Assembly: GCA_025449115.1 (NCBI GenBank)
Contig: JAHLKC010000005.1
Location: 62,001-126,000 of the forward strand
Direction: 5' to 3'
Source: Chytridium lagenaria
Taxonomy: Eukaryota > Chytridiomycota > Chytridiomycetes > Chytridiales > Chytridiaceae
Length of the DNA: 64,000 bases
Part shown: piece by piece, positions 36,801 to 50,297 of the stretch
Layout of the letters: every line of letters begins with the position of its first letter
Position numbering within the stretch: position 1 is the first letter of the stretch
The notes under the pieces: generated by a model
Seen by the model: only the letters and a program-made list of their open reading frames with translations
Databases searched by the model: none
What the model was told of the DNA's origin: nothing
Made by a program: the position numbers and the translations under genes

Positions 36801-38102
36801 TGATGTCATAGTAAGCCACGAAGATTTTTACGTAAGGGGGAAAAAAGGGTGGGTAGGAGGGGAGTGGGTGGAAGAAGGGGGAAAAAAAAATCAGGAAAGA
36901 GACCGACTTTTCATCCAGCTCCAACTTTCCAGTTCCTTTCACCTCTTCATCCGTTAGCCTTCTTAAAAGGACGCAAGTCTGCCTCGCAATCGACAACACA
37001 AACGCCACCGCCTCATTCGGCACGAAATTTCTCGCCAGGATCTCGTTGACCACCGACATCGCTAGCGTCCCCAAATCTACCGTCTGTGCATCACAAAGCC
37101 GGCAATATCGCAATACAACATCCACAGCGGGAACGGCAGTTTCAGAGAGCGGGATGGTGGAGAAAAGTTGCAGGAGGATGGTGAGACACAACGAGCAGAT
37201 GGATATAGCTTCTGCGTCGAATGAGCCGGAAAAGGCGAATGCACCGACGCGTGGAGATGTGCCGAGGATGTTGTGAGAGGGTGATTCCCCAACAATCGGA
37301 AGCTGCCATGAAGGATTGGATTTTAAGGGTGAATGAAGTCCAAGAGCGATAGAGGCGCCGTTACCGACTTTTTCGATAGGTGAGGTGAAAGGAATGGACG
37401 GATCCGATATGCATGAATCGTAGATGGAGGTGAGAATTTCAGTGATAAATGAAATGAGGGACGGGGATTGTTGGATGAGTGTGTGTCGGAGTTCTTGTTT
37501 ACGGGTAGAAGAGAGATCAGCACGCGTGCTCGAGAATTCTTCAATGATGACTTGAATAAGAGAGAGGGTGAGCTTCAGTGAAACGGAGCGAAAATCATGA
37601 ATGTCGTGGAAAAGTGCTGGCCAATGGGTTGGATAATCGACAGTGCCGATGAGAACGAGAGTTTTGATGAGAGTGTTGAGAACAAAAGGTTTGTATACAG
37701 GGTGACGGTGAGTTAGGAGATTCCAGAGAAAATGACGGTAGGATGCGCGGTCTTGGGGGTTGAGTTTTGGCCATTGCTTGACAGACTTCTCGAATGTGGA
37801 CATGCAGAACCATTCGACGTAAGGGGAGAGACCATCCTTGACGAGGAGGTTATGACATATACTTAGGGCTTGAGGATGAGAGCGAATAGACTCGAGGTTT
37901 TGCTCTAGTGATGTAAGAATGTAAGATGAGAATGATCCGTTTTAATGGTTCAAGTTGATCATTCGTCCTCTTTACAGATTCGATGGATTAAAAAACTCAC
38001 CTAATTCTCTCTTCCTTGACTGCGACGATGAGTCTGAAAAATACTCTGTGACGATGGCGATCACGGACGCCTCGTCCTGACAAAAGTTGGTTTAGAAGAC
38101 AT
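33893..38102 (-). CDS. XPO6: Exportin-6-like karyopherin
   Basis: Importin-beta family HEAT-repeat exporter; in animals exportin-6 exports profilin-actin from the nucleus with RanGTP. Alignment by eye to exportin-6 is good near the N-terminus (EYFSDSSSQSRKRELEQNLE; then EEFSSTRADLSSTRKQELR against EELACPREDLSVARKEELR) and the C-terminus (LIQRSHDLLKEDI against LVHKSHDLLQEEI). About a dozen exons with short introns span 4.2 kb. The last exon reads DQSNAREMLRLLWRILR with stop 33893-33895. Start is set at ATG 38102, although one base appears missing between it and exon sequence at ~38080. Central exons are less conserved. Exportin-6 is absent from budding yeast, so its presence is noteworthy. Confidence 0.82.
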
Positions 38103-38129
38103 TTCGTTGTCAAGAATAGCATGCATTCT

Positions 38130-39246
38130 CCCATTATATTATTTTATTCCGTGATCTCGTTTATAAATCCATTTCCTAATCCATTGGTATACCATGGAAT
38201 ACCCATTCCAACGCCTGAGTTTCTGGACTCCAGCGACACGGCAGAGGCAGCAAACGCAGAGAGCTCTCGAGAACTCACCATTTCACGATGGACTCTTTTC
38301 CTCTCGAAAAATTGTGACAAGTTTGATCAGCAACCAAAATGGCAGCACCCTATCGAGGATGGAAGAACGACGAGGAAACGGCTGGCTATCACTCGCGAGC
38401 CTTTGATGACATTGTATGAGCGCTATACATCAGAAGAATCTTCACTAGTTGAATGGATTGAGATTGAATGTCAATCCCTTTATTTTAGAGTCCAAATGCT
38501 ACTGAAAATAAACATGGTTGCATTGCTGCATCGGCAATGATGCCTTTGCAGAGCACAATGGCGCTTACGATGCGACAACCTCCTTCAACTTGAATTCTAC
38601 TTTCTGTAATATCAACCTCAAAACAAACACCGTCTGCATGCATATCCATAAACCACTGAGTATATTCCCAAACAAATAATAGTACCACAGCCTGCAGGGA
38701 GTTGTGTTTTAGGAGTGGTGAGACAAGGTACGACCGATGCCATCCAGAACCACAAAAAAGTCAGTTTTTGATTTCTTGCCGTCTTTTCAACGAACGACAC
38801 CCCTCAACAACACACTCTGCATCATCACCATTGAGGTTCACACGACACTCCAACTGTAAAAGATGGCTAGGAATAGGCTCGCAGAGTTGCAGAGGGTAAT
38901 CCATCTATTCCATATCAGACAATGCCATGAACCTTTCCTTGTACGGATATCTGGATAATCGTTGGATCAGTTGAGGCAGTGTTCCATGCAAGGAAATTAA
39001 AAAATGAAGATGGGATGGAAGGATCACAATTGGATTGCATGCATGGTGTGGATGATTGACGGCCAACTTAAGGAGTGTTGGTAGCTTGCTGGATTGCATC
39101 CAGTTGAATCGATTTGAGAAGGATCGGCGGCTGGGCTTTTATTCAGGCATCACCTCATTCATTATACATCACTTCAAGATGCCTACAGATAGGACCTTGG
39201 CCAGAATTTAACATTCCGTTACTCTTTATTCTTCAACATTTTTCAG
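38130..39246. other. Intergenic region, no supported gene
   Basis: Several ORFs of 60-139 codons occur on both strands (longest 38121-38540 plus), but none shows a conserved pattern, partner exon or consistent splice site. It separates exportin-6 from syntaxin and should hold the start of the syntaxin gene's first exon, which I could not identify. Confidence 0.45.
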
Positions 39247-40371
39247 AACCAGCAAGGCGACCAGCAACAATCTCAAGGATGGCAGCAAGAAATGTCCTAC
39301 ACCACTGCTACTCCCAATTATGGTGGAAACGCTGGCTATCCCCCCCAGCAACAACTTCAAGCTCCTCCTAGAGTGGGAGCTGCACCACCTCCCAGATCCT
39401 CTTCAGCTACTACAGCCGTTCAAGGCCCCGCTCGCACAAGAGACGAATTTTCACCACTGCGATCTATTGACAAACAACATCAATGTCATTAACAATAACA
39501 CCGACCAGATTAGGCAGATGAACCAGAGAGCTCTTGGGGAGGTTAACTTGAACGTTGTTGCCGGTTAGTTTTTTTTTAATAGGCATTTGTTTCTTCATCT
39601 TGGATTATATACGACACCGTACTAATTTTTAATCCTCACTACCAGACCTTAAGCGCCAAATTGACCGCCTCTGCGAGGACACTTCCACTCTTGTCACCGA
39701 CACCCGCAACAGCATTAAAATCCTTGCCCTTTCCAAAACCCCCGACCCTCCCGCCTCTGTCAAGAACCAGCAATATGGCCGCATCGTCAGCAAACTTAAG
39801 GAATCCACACGCAACTTTTTCTCTGTTGAGACGGAAGTCAAAGCATCCGGTCGTGAGCAATTTGCGAGACAGTACAGGATCGCGAGACCGCAAGCCTCGG
39901 ATCATGAGATTGATGCGGCGATTGAGAATGGCACAAGTGATGTGTTTTCTCAAGAGTTGTTGAGTTCGAGGGTTGCGGATCAGAGGAGACAGTTGGACTC
40001 TGTTCAAGATCGTGCGAGGGCTTTGCATAAGATTCAGGAGAGCATGACAGAGTTGCTGAGGATTGTGCAAGAATTGGATGCTGAGATTGACGTATGTCTA
40101 TTTTTTCATTTTCCTTTTCACATTTACTTATTTTAACGGTATTTATAATAAACAGAAACAACAAGTCTTCATTGACGAAGTCCAAAGCCACGTTGAAACC
40201 GCCGCCGTCAACGCCGAACAAGGTGTCCGTCAACTCGAGCAAGGAGTCCGTCTCGCCGCCAGCGCTCGCAAGAAGCAAATGTGGATATTTATTATCATCC
40301 TTATCGTTCTTATTATAATTGGTGCCGTCATCGCTGTCGTCGTGGTTACCAACCAGCCTCAAAAGAAGTAA
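39247..40371 (+). CDS. SSO1: Plasma-membrane Qa-SNARE syntaxin (Sso1/2 type)
   Basis: t-SNARE for exocytic vesicle fusion at the plasma membrane. Gln/Pro-rich N-terminus, Habc bundle (LTNNINVINNNTDQIRQMN; IDRLCEDTSTLVTDTRN), SNARE motif (LHKIQESMTELLRIVQELDA, with the zero-layer Gln shortly after) and a C-terminal anchor (MWIFIIILIVLIIIGAVIAV) followed by a short luminal tail. Introns interrupt near 39565-39645 and 40092-40155. The first exon was not found: sequence from the acceptor at 39246 is in frame, and the first internal ATG is 39292. The frame breaks at tttt 39448-39451; one T fewer restores it. Confidence 0.9.
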
Positions 40372-41001
40372 TGTTCTTGTCATTCGTTGTCGTCTTTTAC
40401 TGTCTACCCCCCATCTCGCCTTCTCTGTCTTTATCCTCCTGTTACCCACCCAATGTTGTGTTTTCTTTTTTTAACATATGTTATTTGTTTGTTTCACTAT
40501 AAAGGGGGAAGTAGATGAAGGAAACAGGCTGAGTGAGAAGGATTCATATTTGAGAATCACTGTCATGCAACATCCTACGACACACTTTATATAGAAAGTA
40601 GCCTTTTGCGAAAATCTGGTATCCTTCCCACCTCCAATATCTACCTGTCGTCTTTTATCCACTCTCCATGCACTTCCGTGTTTAGTCTTTATCAACTTTT
40701 TCTGGCTTTCATGATTGCGCGCAACATAGTTACTTTATATAGAGATCTGCACCTTTTTTAAAAATGAAGTTAATTTTATCTGGCGCTCTTTTCCTTTCAC
40801 TGCTTTCGTTTTTCACTTTGTTCATATGTGATGTCGACACGACGTCAATTGTGATTGTTATTATATATTGCCGTACTCTGTTTTATGCCGCTTGACAAGT
40901 TTCTATGTTATCTCTACGTCCGAAAGTCTTTCGTCAAGTCTTTCAAACAACCTCTGTTCCATACTCACGCGGATTTGTGACGCGGGTATTGATATCTACC
41001 A

Positions 41002-41614
41002 TCAAAACAAAATCAAAGCCGGCCGTCTATCCGTCTCCAAATACAACCCCCTAAACCCCGTCTTCATCTTCTCCCACCGTCCCCTCCCCACATTAATCGC
41101 TACAGCCGTCACCCTTTCCCGATGACATAAAAACGTCCCGACAATATGTGAATCCGTCACCGTGTTCGCGACATAAAGTCTGCTTAAACAATCTGCATAT
41201 GCGTCGGGGTTGGCCAAAATATTAGCTTGGAGACTGGCCTGGAGGTATGGCGTGAACGTGTGGATCCGGAAATCGAATTCGGCGTTAAGGATGAGGAGGG
41301 TGTGGGTGGTGCTTGTGAGGATATGGGAGAGGAGTTTCTTTGGATAGTCAGCAGGGAGAAGGGTGGAAGTAAGAGTTTACGTAGGCTAGCGAGATGTCTC
41401 CACGGACATCGGTGAACATGCCTTCTGAGACTCGTTTGCCTTTCATGGTAAAGTCGAGAATTGTGCCGTGATGCCATCGCCGGGCGTTACGATTAAAAAG
41501 GTCGAGAGCAGTCTATAATTCACGGTAAAAAGCGCATGATATAATTAGTCATGACATGCAAAAACAAAGGAGGGGGTCAAAGAGATGGCCATCAAACCTC
41601 ACCTCTCCTTGCAT
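41002..41614 (-). CDS. Uncharacterised protein, head-to-head with CTLH gene
   Basis: A tiny first exon (MQGE, 41603-41614, gtgagg donor) joins in phase to exon 2 (41381-41512: ALDLFNRNARRWHHGTILDF, then GMFTDVRGDISLAY). Downstream coding continues (KLLSHILTSTTHTLLILNAEF, then PDAYADCLSRLYVANTVTDSH) towards 41002. The composition and the phase match make this a credible gene of about 160 residues or more. I do not recognise the family. It is divergently transcribed from the CTLH gene. Confidence 0.45.
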
Positions 41615-41714
41615 TTCAACATTGTCGTCCTTTCACAAAAAAATCTTGCATCAAAACAAGGATGGCAACTGGTGCTGTACCATCCCCACCAACGTGGCTT
41701 GAGCTCGCTTCAAC

Positions 41715-42700
41715 AGCCCCCGCACCCTCCGTGAAACCGTCCACCGCCTCATCCAAGACCACCTCCTCCATCACTGCTACATTGACACCCTAAATTCCTT
41801 CACATCCTCCACGCAACCCACCCAAAAGGACGATGACGTCGACATGATGGACGTCCCTCAATCGCTCGACAACCGCAAACAAGTGGGCATGTTGATAAGA
41901 GAAGGAAAAATCGGGGAAGCGTTGAGGTTCTGTAAGGTTGCGTTTCCGCGGCATTGGATCTTGGAGTGGAGGCTGGGATGGAGATGTTTTTTTTGTTGCA
42001 GTGTCAAGTGTTTGTGGAGCTTGTGAGAGTTAATGCACCGGAGGCTGTGAGATTTGCGCAGGCTGGTCAGTTTGATGCTTTATTTGGGCTTGACTCGTGA
42101 AAGGAAGCTAAAATGGAGTTCTAGAGTTGGGACAGTTTGGAATATTGGGACCGAAATACATTGACGTGCTTCAAGATATAGTTGCGTTAATTGCGTATAA
42201 GGATCCGTTAAATTCCCCTGTTGCAAGGTGTTGTCACAAGAGAGAAGAGAGGAGGTAGCGGCGCGTGTCAATAATTATATTCTAGGTATGTTTCCATCAT
42301 CCATTCTTATTGCCGTGTCGTTCTACTTAAGAATTTGGTCTTGAAAGTTTTGGCACGTTTACTGACGCTGATTTTTGGTAGCGACGGAGAATGTACCTGC
42401 ACAGACAAAGATTGAGAAATTGGTTTCGCAGTTGGCTGTTGTGACAGATACGTTGCATGAGCAGAGTTCGGTGGATAAGAAGGGTGGAGCTGCAACAAAG
42501 GTAACTATAATCCCCACTCTCTCCGCAGTTTCAATGCACTTCTACGTTGATTTTTTGGATTACTTTTTGCTTTACGTGGCTTTTTGTTTGAGCACTTTGT
42601 TTTCTATTTTTCTATTTTTTTGTTTTCTGATTATCATTACCTTAAATAGCCGCCATTCCCGAAATGGGACTTTGAATCTTTTATTGGAGCGGATCGGTGA
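41715..42700 (+). CDS. LisH-CTLH-CRA protein, RanBPM/Gid1-like, apparently without SPRY
   Basis: Similar to the C-terminal half of RanBP9/10 and yeast Gid1, scaffold subunits of the GID/CTLH E3 ubiquitin ligase. A LisH-like segment (LRETVHRLIQDHLLHHCYID) is followed by the CTLH motif (NRKQVGMLIREGKIGEALRFC, FLLQCQVFVELVR) and the CRA region (LQDIVALIAYKDPLNSPVA, parallel to RanBP9 LQDAFSLLAYSDPWSCPVG). The last exon ends WDFESFIGADR, stop 42698-42700. Introns are short (e.g. 42066 to about 42120). Two one-base breaks, near 41955 and 42228, are each repaired by one added base. Start is unresolved, and no SPRY domain is seen upstream, where the divergent gene begins immediately. Confidence 0.75.
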
Positions 42701-43596
42701 GATAGCAATAGCAACACCTTGTACGTCAGTAGATATCCCAACCTTGTCTCCCCGTAATCATAATCATGAATAATAGAGGTCTAATTTACTTTTTTTCTTT
42801 GTTGATGACTTGACGTGCTGATGTCCTAAGGATGAAAAGCAACATTGGTTGGTGTTTTATCAAGAATTCTTAGCTTGGTCTCATGGAATTTAAAGAATGC
42901 CTTTGCAAATATCATAGAGTTTAATTATCGGATGTATTGCAAAAAAAATGAATATTACGTGGTTAAATAATAGCGGTATATCTGGGACATATTCTTATTC
43001 AAACAAAATGGGGATTATTGATGAAGTTCTTTGTAAAAACTTCTTGCTAGAAATACATGATGAAGCCCTGGAAAACATACACAAATGAAGTCAATTCTTT
43101 CAGAGATGCACCAAACACGCGCATGAATTATGCCTAAGGAGATTTTACGTGTTAACGTACTAAGCATATAGGAGAAACCCTTATTTCTGGAGGAGACTGG
43201 ACTCTAGTTCGTGTTATATCCGAAGCTGTTGGAAGGTCTTGTGAGACAAAGTGTCGATCGTATGGATTTGAGATGAATTCGATGGTTAACGCTCATCGGA
43301 GAACGGCCATCGGTGTGTTCTTCTTCTGGAAACCAATTTTCATGAAGTAAATGCCCGTTTTTGAACATCAACCCCCTCGAGACGATGGCCCCATGGGAGA
43401 CGAAAGGTGCAGCTGCGATGGGTGCCGAATCGAGGGGGATCAGCAACGGTTGCGCACAACTCTTTGTACTACCATTTGTTCTAGCATCCATCCGCAGCCC
43501 ATCACTCTCTCGTCCTTCTCCCAACTCACCACCACCCACTCAAAACAAACACCCTTCACCCTTGTAGTTCTTTACCCTTTGTAAAAGGGCGATGCC
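42701..43596. other. Intergenic region, no supported gene
   Basis: AT-rich to about 43200, then Pro/Ser-coding low complexity on both strands to 43590. The 111-codon minus ORF (43204-43539) has no recognisable features. Confidence 0.45.
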
Positions 43597-44187
43597 ATGG
43601 CCAAGGCAAAGCTGCAGCTGCAGACCGAGGCTGACTATTTCCATCTCCTCAGCGCCCTGGCCTGTGACTCTTCAAAACTGTTGAGGGTCAACTTTCAACA
43701 AGACTTTGTTCTCGACAGCGATTGCCATACACTTTGGGATGCAGGACTCACTCTGACCATTCGGTCTACCAGAGATGAAGCATCAAAAGATGCCTCCAGC
43801 GTAGGTTACCTCACACCCACAAAACTTTTAACACAAAGCTAGAAATCCATCACCATCGTCCCTTAAAGAAACAAAAGTTGACGTCAGCCGCCCATACTTT
43901 GAAGTAATCGAACGAGAAGAAGAATGTCCGATCCCAAAGAGGTTGACAATATCTTACGCAGCGGCGTGCCTGCAACTCAAGCCCTTGGAACCCTCACTAC
44001 AGAGCTGTTGCAAAAGTTTCCCGACGTTAAGATAAAATGTATAGGATCTTTTCAGAATGTGAGGCATGTATTTTTGTGGGAGGACGGAATTACTCTGGAG
44101 GTGGACAGATGTACCTTTTTCCCGACAGGGTTTGAGGCGTTTTTTTGTAGATTTGATTCGAATGATGAGGTTATTCATAGATGGTGA
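43597..44187 (+). CDS. Uncharacterised gene upstream of bZIP
   Basis: Exon 1 from ATG 43597 encodes MAKAKLQLQTEADYFHLLSA and ends near 43800 at a gtaggt donor. Coding resumes after about 43840 (DVSRPYFEVIEREEECPIP; another frame reads DNILRSGVPATQALGTLTTEL), suggesting a second exon with a one-base frame break. Over 100 residues of normal composition make a gene likely, but no family is recognised. It ends about 200 bp before the bZIP start and could be part of the same transcription unit. Confidence 0.4.
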
Positions 44188-44387
44188 GAGAGTATTTTAT
44201 TCTTGCCTATTGGCTTGTGCATTTCCATATATTTACGATGTCCTTTCCTTTTTCTCTTTTTTTTGCCCTTGGTTCGTTCGCTATCCATTCTGCATTAATT
44301 TTGATTACAAAATGACTTCGGGGTTTTTTGTATAAATACTGACGACTTTCATTTTATTTACTTTATCTTGTTAAAAGCCTTACGTTC

Positions 44388-45293
44388 ATGACGTCTCTGC
44401 AGGTCAGCTACTGCGTGCACATGGCATCAAAGTCAAGTCTCTTCTTTTCATACCTCAAGCAAACTCCTCAATCTATCAGTACCAGCCTCCCCACTATTGA
44501 GAGTCTCCGAGGCACCTCCAATAACAATAGTCCTCCACTCCCATCATCCTCCTTCTCCGTCGTCAGTAATATTAATCAATCACCTTTTTGGAACTCCATC
44601 GGAGCCGCTCAACAAGCTGTCACCGCTTCTGCATCAAACGGAGACCACACTATTAAGACAACGCAACCGTCCTTACCACTCCCCCTGCCTACCTCCAACA
44701 TCACCTACACAAACTCTATTACAACTATGCCTCGTGTTCCCACCTCAATACCCTCACATGTTGCCTTACCATCTGCAACACTCACTCCTCCATCCTCCTC
44801 AACTCTCGCAGCCCTCACAACCCCACCCCCGACAAACACAACTTCAACGCAACCCTCCACTCTCCTTCGCCCCTCCTCATCCGCCTCCATATCTCCTCAC
44901 GCCTCCCCGAGCTCTGCAAATCTCGACGTCCCACGCTCCCACCCCTCCACTTCTCAGCACTCAAACCTTGACCGCTTCAACCCCTCAACCTCCCCTGACG
45001 CCGACACAGATCCCTCCTCCATTGCCCAAGTCCAACGCAAACGTAACCGTGAGGCATCCGCGCGCTACCGCAAACGCAAAGTTGAGGAGGCGATGGGACA
45101 GCAGGAGACGATTCAGGGGTTGAGGAAGCAGATTGAGGATTTGGAGACGGAGAATAGGTTATTAAAAGCTCAGGTGCGATTGTTGAAGGGCAGCTTTCGG
45201 TTGGGGCCGAACGGGGTGCTGGAGGGTGGGGGGGTGAGTGTGGCGGTGGGGAATAATGGGTTAGTGGGCACACTGCCGAGGACGTCGCAATAG
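44388..45293 (+). CDS. bZIP transcription factor (GCN4/CYS-3-like)
   Basis: Nuclear DNA-binding regulator. The N-terminal ~210 residues are Ser/Thr/Pro-rich and disordered, as in fungal activation domains. The basic region (RKRNREASARYRKRKVEEA) has the N-x-x-A-A/S-x-x-R pattern and is followed by a leucine zipper with heptad Leu/Ile (LRKQIEDLETENRLLKAQ). A Gly/Val-rich tail ends at 45293. It resembles fungal GCN4- or CYS-3/MetR-type factors of amino-acid or sulfur control, but the exact target cannot be told. An upstream exon is possible since the first ATG overlaps a ctgcag|gt splice-like sequence. Confidence 0.85.
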   Translation: MTSLQVSYCVHMASKSSLFFSYLKQTPQSISTSLPTIESLRGTSNNNSPPLPSSSFSVVSNINQSPFWNSIGAAQQAVTASASNGDHTIKTTQPSLPLPLPTSNITYTNSITTMPRVPTSIPSHVALPSATLTPPSSSTLAALTTPPPTNTTSTQPSTLLRPSSSASISPHASPSSANLDVPRSHPSTSQHSNLDRFNPSTSPDADTDPSSIAQVQRKRNREASARYRKRKVEEAMGQQETIQGLRKQIEDLETENRLLKAQVRLLKGSFRLGPNGVLEGGGVSVAVGNNGLVGTLPRTSQ

Positions 45294-45578
45294 AATCCTT
45301 CAAATTCTTAAAACTGATTTTTGTTGTTATTTTCTTCGCGCTTGCTCTTATTATTTTTTATATTTTTTCTTGCTTGTAACATCTCCGCTGATTCTTCTTG
45401 CTTCTATCATTCTTGTATACAAAAGTATTTGTTTTTGTTGTGGCCGTCTTTAACAAAAGATTAAACCACGTTGTTTTATTTGATGTCGAAGTGTCCAGCC
45501 ATTTACATAAATTGAACGGTGTTGACGTGGGAGATGTACGGAAATGATGGGGCCCTTTGCTGATCCCGGCTTTGGGGT

Positions 45579-46539
<961 letters not shown>

Positions 46540-49500
46540 TCATCGGATTTTGCTGCTGACACCAGCAGCCTGTCTTAACCTGTTACAAAAACAAAAACAT
46601 TAGTCGAGGGTAAAAGGAAGAGGCACGACATTGCCGGGAAAACAGCTCACCACTCCACTTTAGCTCTCAAAAGATATTCCGCAAGTCTCTGTCTCGCTGC
46701 GTGACTCGCACGAGACCTCACTTGCTCTAGTTTTGAGCTGCTGATCTGCTTAACGGGTACCATGAATGTAGCCGACACGGGCCGATGATCCGACATGGTG
46801 CTCTCAACACGCTCGTAAGTCTTTTGCGTGAACGAGCCTCGCCAGAGAATCTGGAGTATATTAGATTTCGAATGAGCAGGGTGAAATGGAGAAAGAGATC
46901 CGACTAGATAGTATCTTACTCTATCGCACCAAGATGGTACACGCTTTTTTTCGCTTGTATCGTACAGGTGTGAGTTAACGTCGTATTTAAACGTTGGCGG
47001 AAAGTCAATTTCTCCTCGGAGAACCCTCGGAATCCAAAGTTAAGATTCGTGGCCCGCTGCTTTGATAGTTGGTCATGATCCTATAGAGATGAAATTGAAC
47101 TAATTAGAATGCAAAGTTTGATGCTTAAGCATACCAGAAGGAAACGAAGATCATTCCGTTCAATGGCTTCAATGACCTTATCTCTTGGCAACTCAATACG
47201 ATAGTTAAGGTCTTAAAACAAATGAAGTTAACACAAGATCTTAATGCTACATTAGATAAACTCACCACCAGCAATCACAACGTTTTCATGATCCTGTTAA
47301 AATTGAGTCAGAAGAATAAATCACCATTAACTAAACAAAAAAGCGACAGCACTTACAAGAATGGTCGTTCCATCTCCTCCTGTCATAAACACATTCTCAT
47401 GCAAAGTGATGCCGGGGCTAAAGCTCATAGAATCCCTGATAGATAAAGCATCACTATTTCTTGCCTCAACTTGGTTTTGATGTGCGGCCAGATGGCAATT
47501 TAAAAAGCAAAATGATGAATCGTCCAAAACAAGCCTCGTTGCCACACCACCCTGTAAACGGGCATAAGGTGAAATTCGATACAAATAAATGACTAGAAAA
47601 TACCTTATTGCCATGGAAACCACCTAGCCCTGTTTTCACCCTTGCGCTTGCAACATCTTTGCAACGATTGAGTTCGCGTTCAAGGAGAAAAACGCATTGA
47701 AATAGTCCCACAAGCTGCTGTGATTGCACATCACGGTAAACGCTGCCCATTTGCTCCCGTAGAGACCGAAGGATACGATCTCGCCAAAGCTGAAAGCGAT
47801 GGTCGTTTGATTTGCCTGCATTCTTTTTCGCGGTCGCATCCAAAAGCATTTGCTCTAATTGACAATTAAAAGTAAGATGATTGATATAATTTTAAACTTC
47901 AAAAAAAAAAAAGGGAAATGTGTACTTACTTGCATTGACCTTTTTCTAAAAGTGCAAAACAAAGTAATCGCGTGTTAGTTTAATTCACTTTCAAAGCCTG
48001 AATACCCACCGACTCCAAATCAACGAGTTCCTGAAAGTTGATGACGATGATCTCAGGCGGATTCGTCTTCAGTCTCGAAAACCACTGAAGTAAAGTATTC
48101 TCGTTTGGGGGTCGCGAATCCAACGCGTCAGGTTTGTTCGCATCAATGTTCCAGCTCCCCACAAACAAGTTAACATTCCGGTAGGTAGCAAAGTCCGACT
48201 CGTATTGACGAATAAACGCATCTATAGAACATCAGCGAGTACGTGCTAGATGAAACCTAACCAATCCAATCCTTTTGAAGAGAGCCGTCCCAAAACTTGA
48301 TGCTGCTATCACCCTTTTCGATGCGTGATAATGACGTGACGTGCATCTGCCCACTCGTGAAATAAATCTTTTCGTCCAAGTAGATATCCGTGACGGCAGT
48401 CTGATGGGCTTGAAAATGTTTCATCACAACCCATGTATCATTCGACACATCAAAAACGTGCACTTTGCCAATCTGATAACCAGCCCAAAGATAATCGTTT
48501 GGAAGGTAAAGGACTGACGTTACGCTATAGTTTGATGATTTCACCACAGCTAACCTTGAAAAAGTTTGCGAGTCCCATACAATGATGACACCATCTTTAT
48601 GTCCCGTAACGATCCTTGTAGAATCCACACTGACTGCAAGAGCAGTTACATTGCCCACTGCAAGACTCCCAACCGCAATACTTCCGACATCGAATTTATG
48701 TTGAAGTATAGATGACGTTTCCTCGGGATTGTATATCTCAATAGTTTTTCCAGATGACGTCCATAGCCTTCCATTGACCACAACAGCCTTCTCTTGACGG
48801 CTTTCCAATCCGAAGGCTCCGGGGTCGGCTTCCAAGGACAATGGCGCCTGTGTGATCGGGTTCCCAAATTTTCAATGAACCGTTCTCATCAAGTGTCCAC
48901 ATGGCACCTCGATACCGTAGAATGTGAGTAACAGCGACAGAATGCGCGGATTTACGGTCGATAGTGGATCCGTTGACAGTGTCGATACAGACAATGTCAC
49001 CGTTTTCGAGTCCAGCCCAAAGAAATCTGCCATCATCTATAGAATATATTAGATGGTTATATTGGACGTAGAAGTGATATTAAATATATCAACCTTCTAT
49101 ATGCCGCGACGGAACAAACGCCAACGAAGAAATTTTGGGATCATTAAACGTAATGGACTTAGTGCATTCTCCCGTTGGCGTATAGTAGATTCGTAGATTT
49201 TGCTGGCCAGCCGTACAAACAGAGAACCCTGATATTGCCCAACACCGAATGTATCCCTTATGTGAAATTTCCCTCGTTGCCAAAAAATCAGGATCAGGAG
49301 GTATTCTGTTCACGGGCCCTGAGAAGTCCGGTGCAACAACCACCTCTCTCTTCAGCTGCACGTCTTGAAAGGCTGCAGGTCGAGGGGCCACGGCGGGAGG
49401 TCGAGAAGGTATTGGAGGAGGTGCGGCGGATTCGTGACGAGGTGGTGCTACCATAGCAGATGGGCGTGAAGGTATTGGTGGTGGTCTGTAAATATCTTGG

Positions 49501-50297
49501 TTCGGCATCGGAGACACAAGCGGAGAGACCGGACGTGGTGGTAGTGGGGGTTTAAACTTGGGGTCAGATGTAAGGCTTTGGCCTCTCTCGGGGACGGGAA
49601 CGTTCGGGGCAAGGTAACTGGTACTAGAAAGGGGTGGTTCAGATTGTGTCTCGAAAGGATTTAGGGGAAAGGTCTCGTCTTCTAATTCACTGGACGCGGA
49701 TAGCAGCGGATGTGAGCCGTATTGAGGCGATGATTTGCTGTCCTTAAGGACAAATGGTAGGGATATGGATTGTTGCATTGGACGGCGATAGGGAATGGGA
49801 ATTATTCTAGCTGGTGTTGTTGGCTTGGTCATCTCCCCCAAACTCTCTGATGATGAATCCTTTTCTTCCATCACCTCCATATCATCTTCAAATGGATTCA
49901 AGTCGATGTCCAGGTCATCCCCGAAAGACCTAGATCGTCTTTTCACAACGTCTACATTTGGTGCTGCTCCGCCATTCCCGACGCTGTACCGAAATCTCCT
50001 AAAGCTGGGAGGAGACGTCTGACCGGATACACTTGTGAAAGCCTTCTCATGTTTTAGCTGTGGATCCAGCTCCTTGGGTTTAGGTTTCCTTAAGGGGATT
50101 GGTGGCGACCCAACACGACTTATGGGTTTATCAAGAGCTGCCTGTGATCCTTGAGAGCTAGCACCTCCAAAAGCCATAGCGAGTCTCTTGACACCACCAG
50201 GAGAGATTCCTAGATTCCCAGATCCACTGGGGCTCGAAGAGTCCGACATGGGAGGCTTTTCATGATCACGGCTGTCGTTAAAGGGATTTGTGGTCAT
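46540..50297 (-). CDS. WD40-containing inositol polyphosphate 5-phosphatase
   Basis: Hydrolyses the 5-phosphate of phosphoinositides such as PI(4,5)P2. The N-terminal ~330 residues are disordered, with NPF motifs (TNPFNDS, LNPFEDD, LNPFETQ) and proline-rich SH3-type sites (PPPIPSRP twice), suggesting endocytic links. A WD40-like propeller follows (DGRFLWAGLENGDIVCIDTV, GHKDGVIIVWDSQTF). The catalytic domain shows all signature blocks: FVGSWNIDANKPD, NFQELVDLES, FHGNK|GGVATR, NCHLAAHQNQVEARN, GDLNYRIELPRDK, SDHRPVSATF. Last exon ends near 46540. The 48841 frame break in the propeller is repaired by one base. Architecture matches fungal and plant WD40-5-phosphatases. Confidence 0.93.

Noticed and set aside
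38121..38540. 139-codon plus-strand ORF between exportin-6 and syntaxin
   Set aside because: It overlaps the exportin-6 start on the other strand and shows no recognisable pattern or splice partners.
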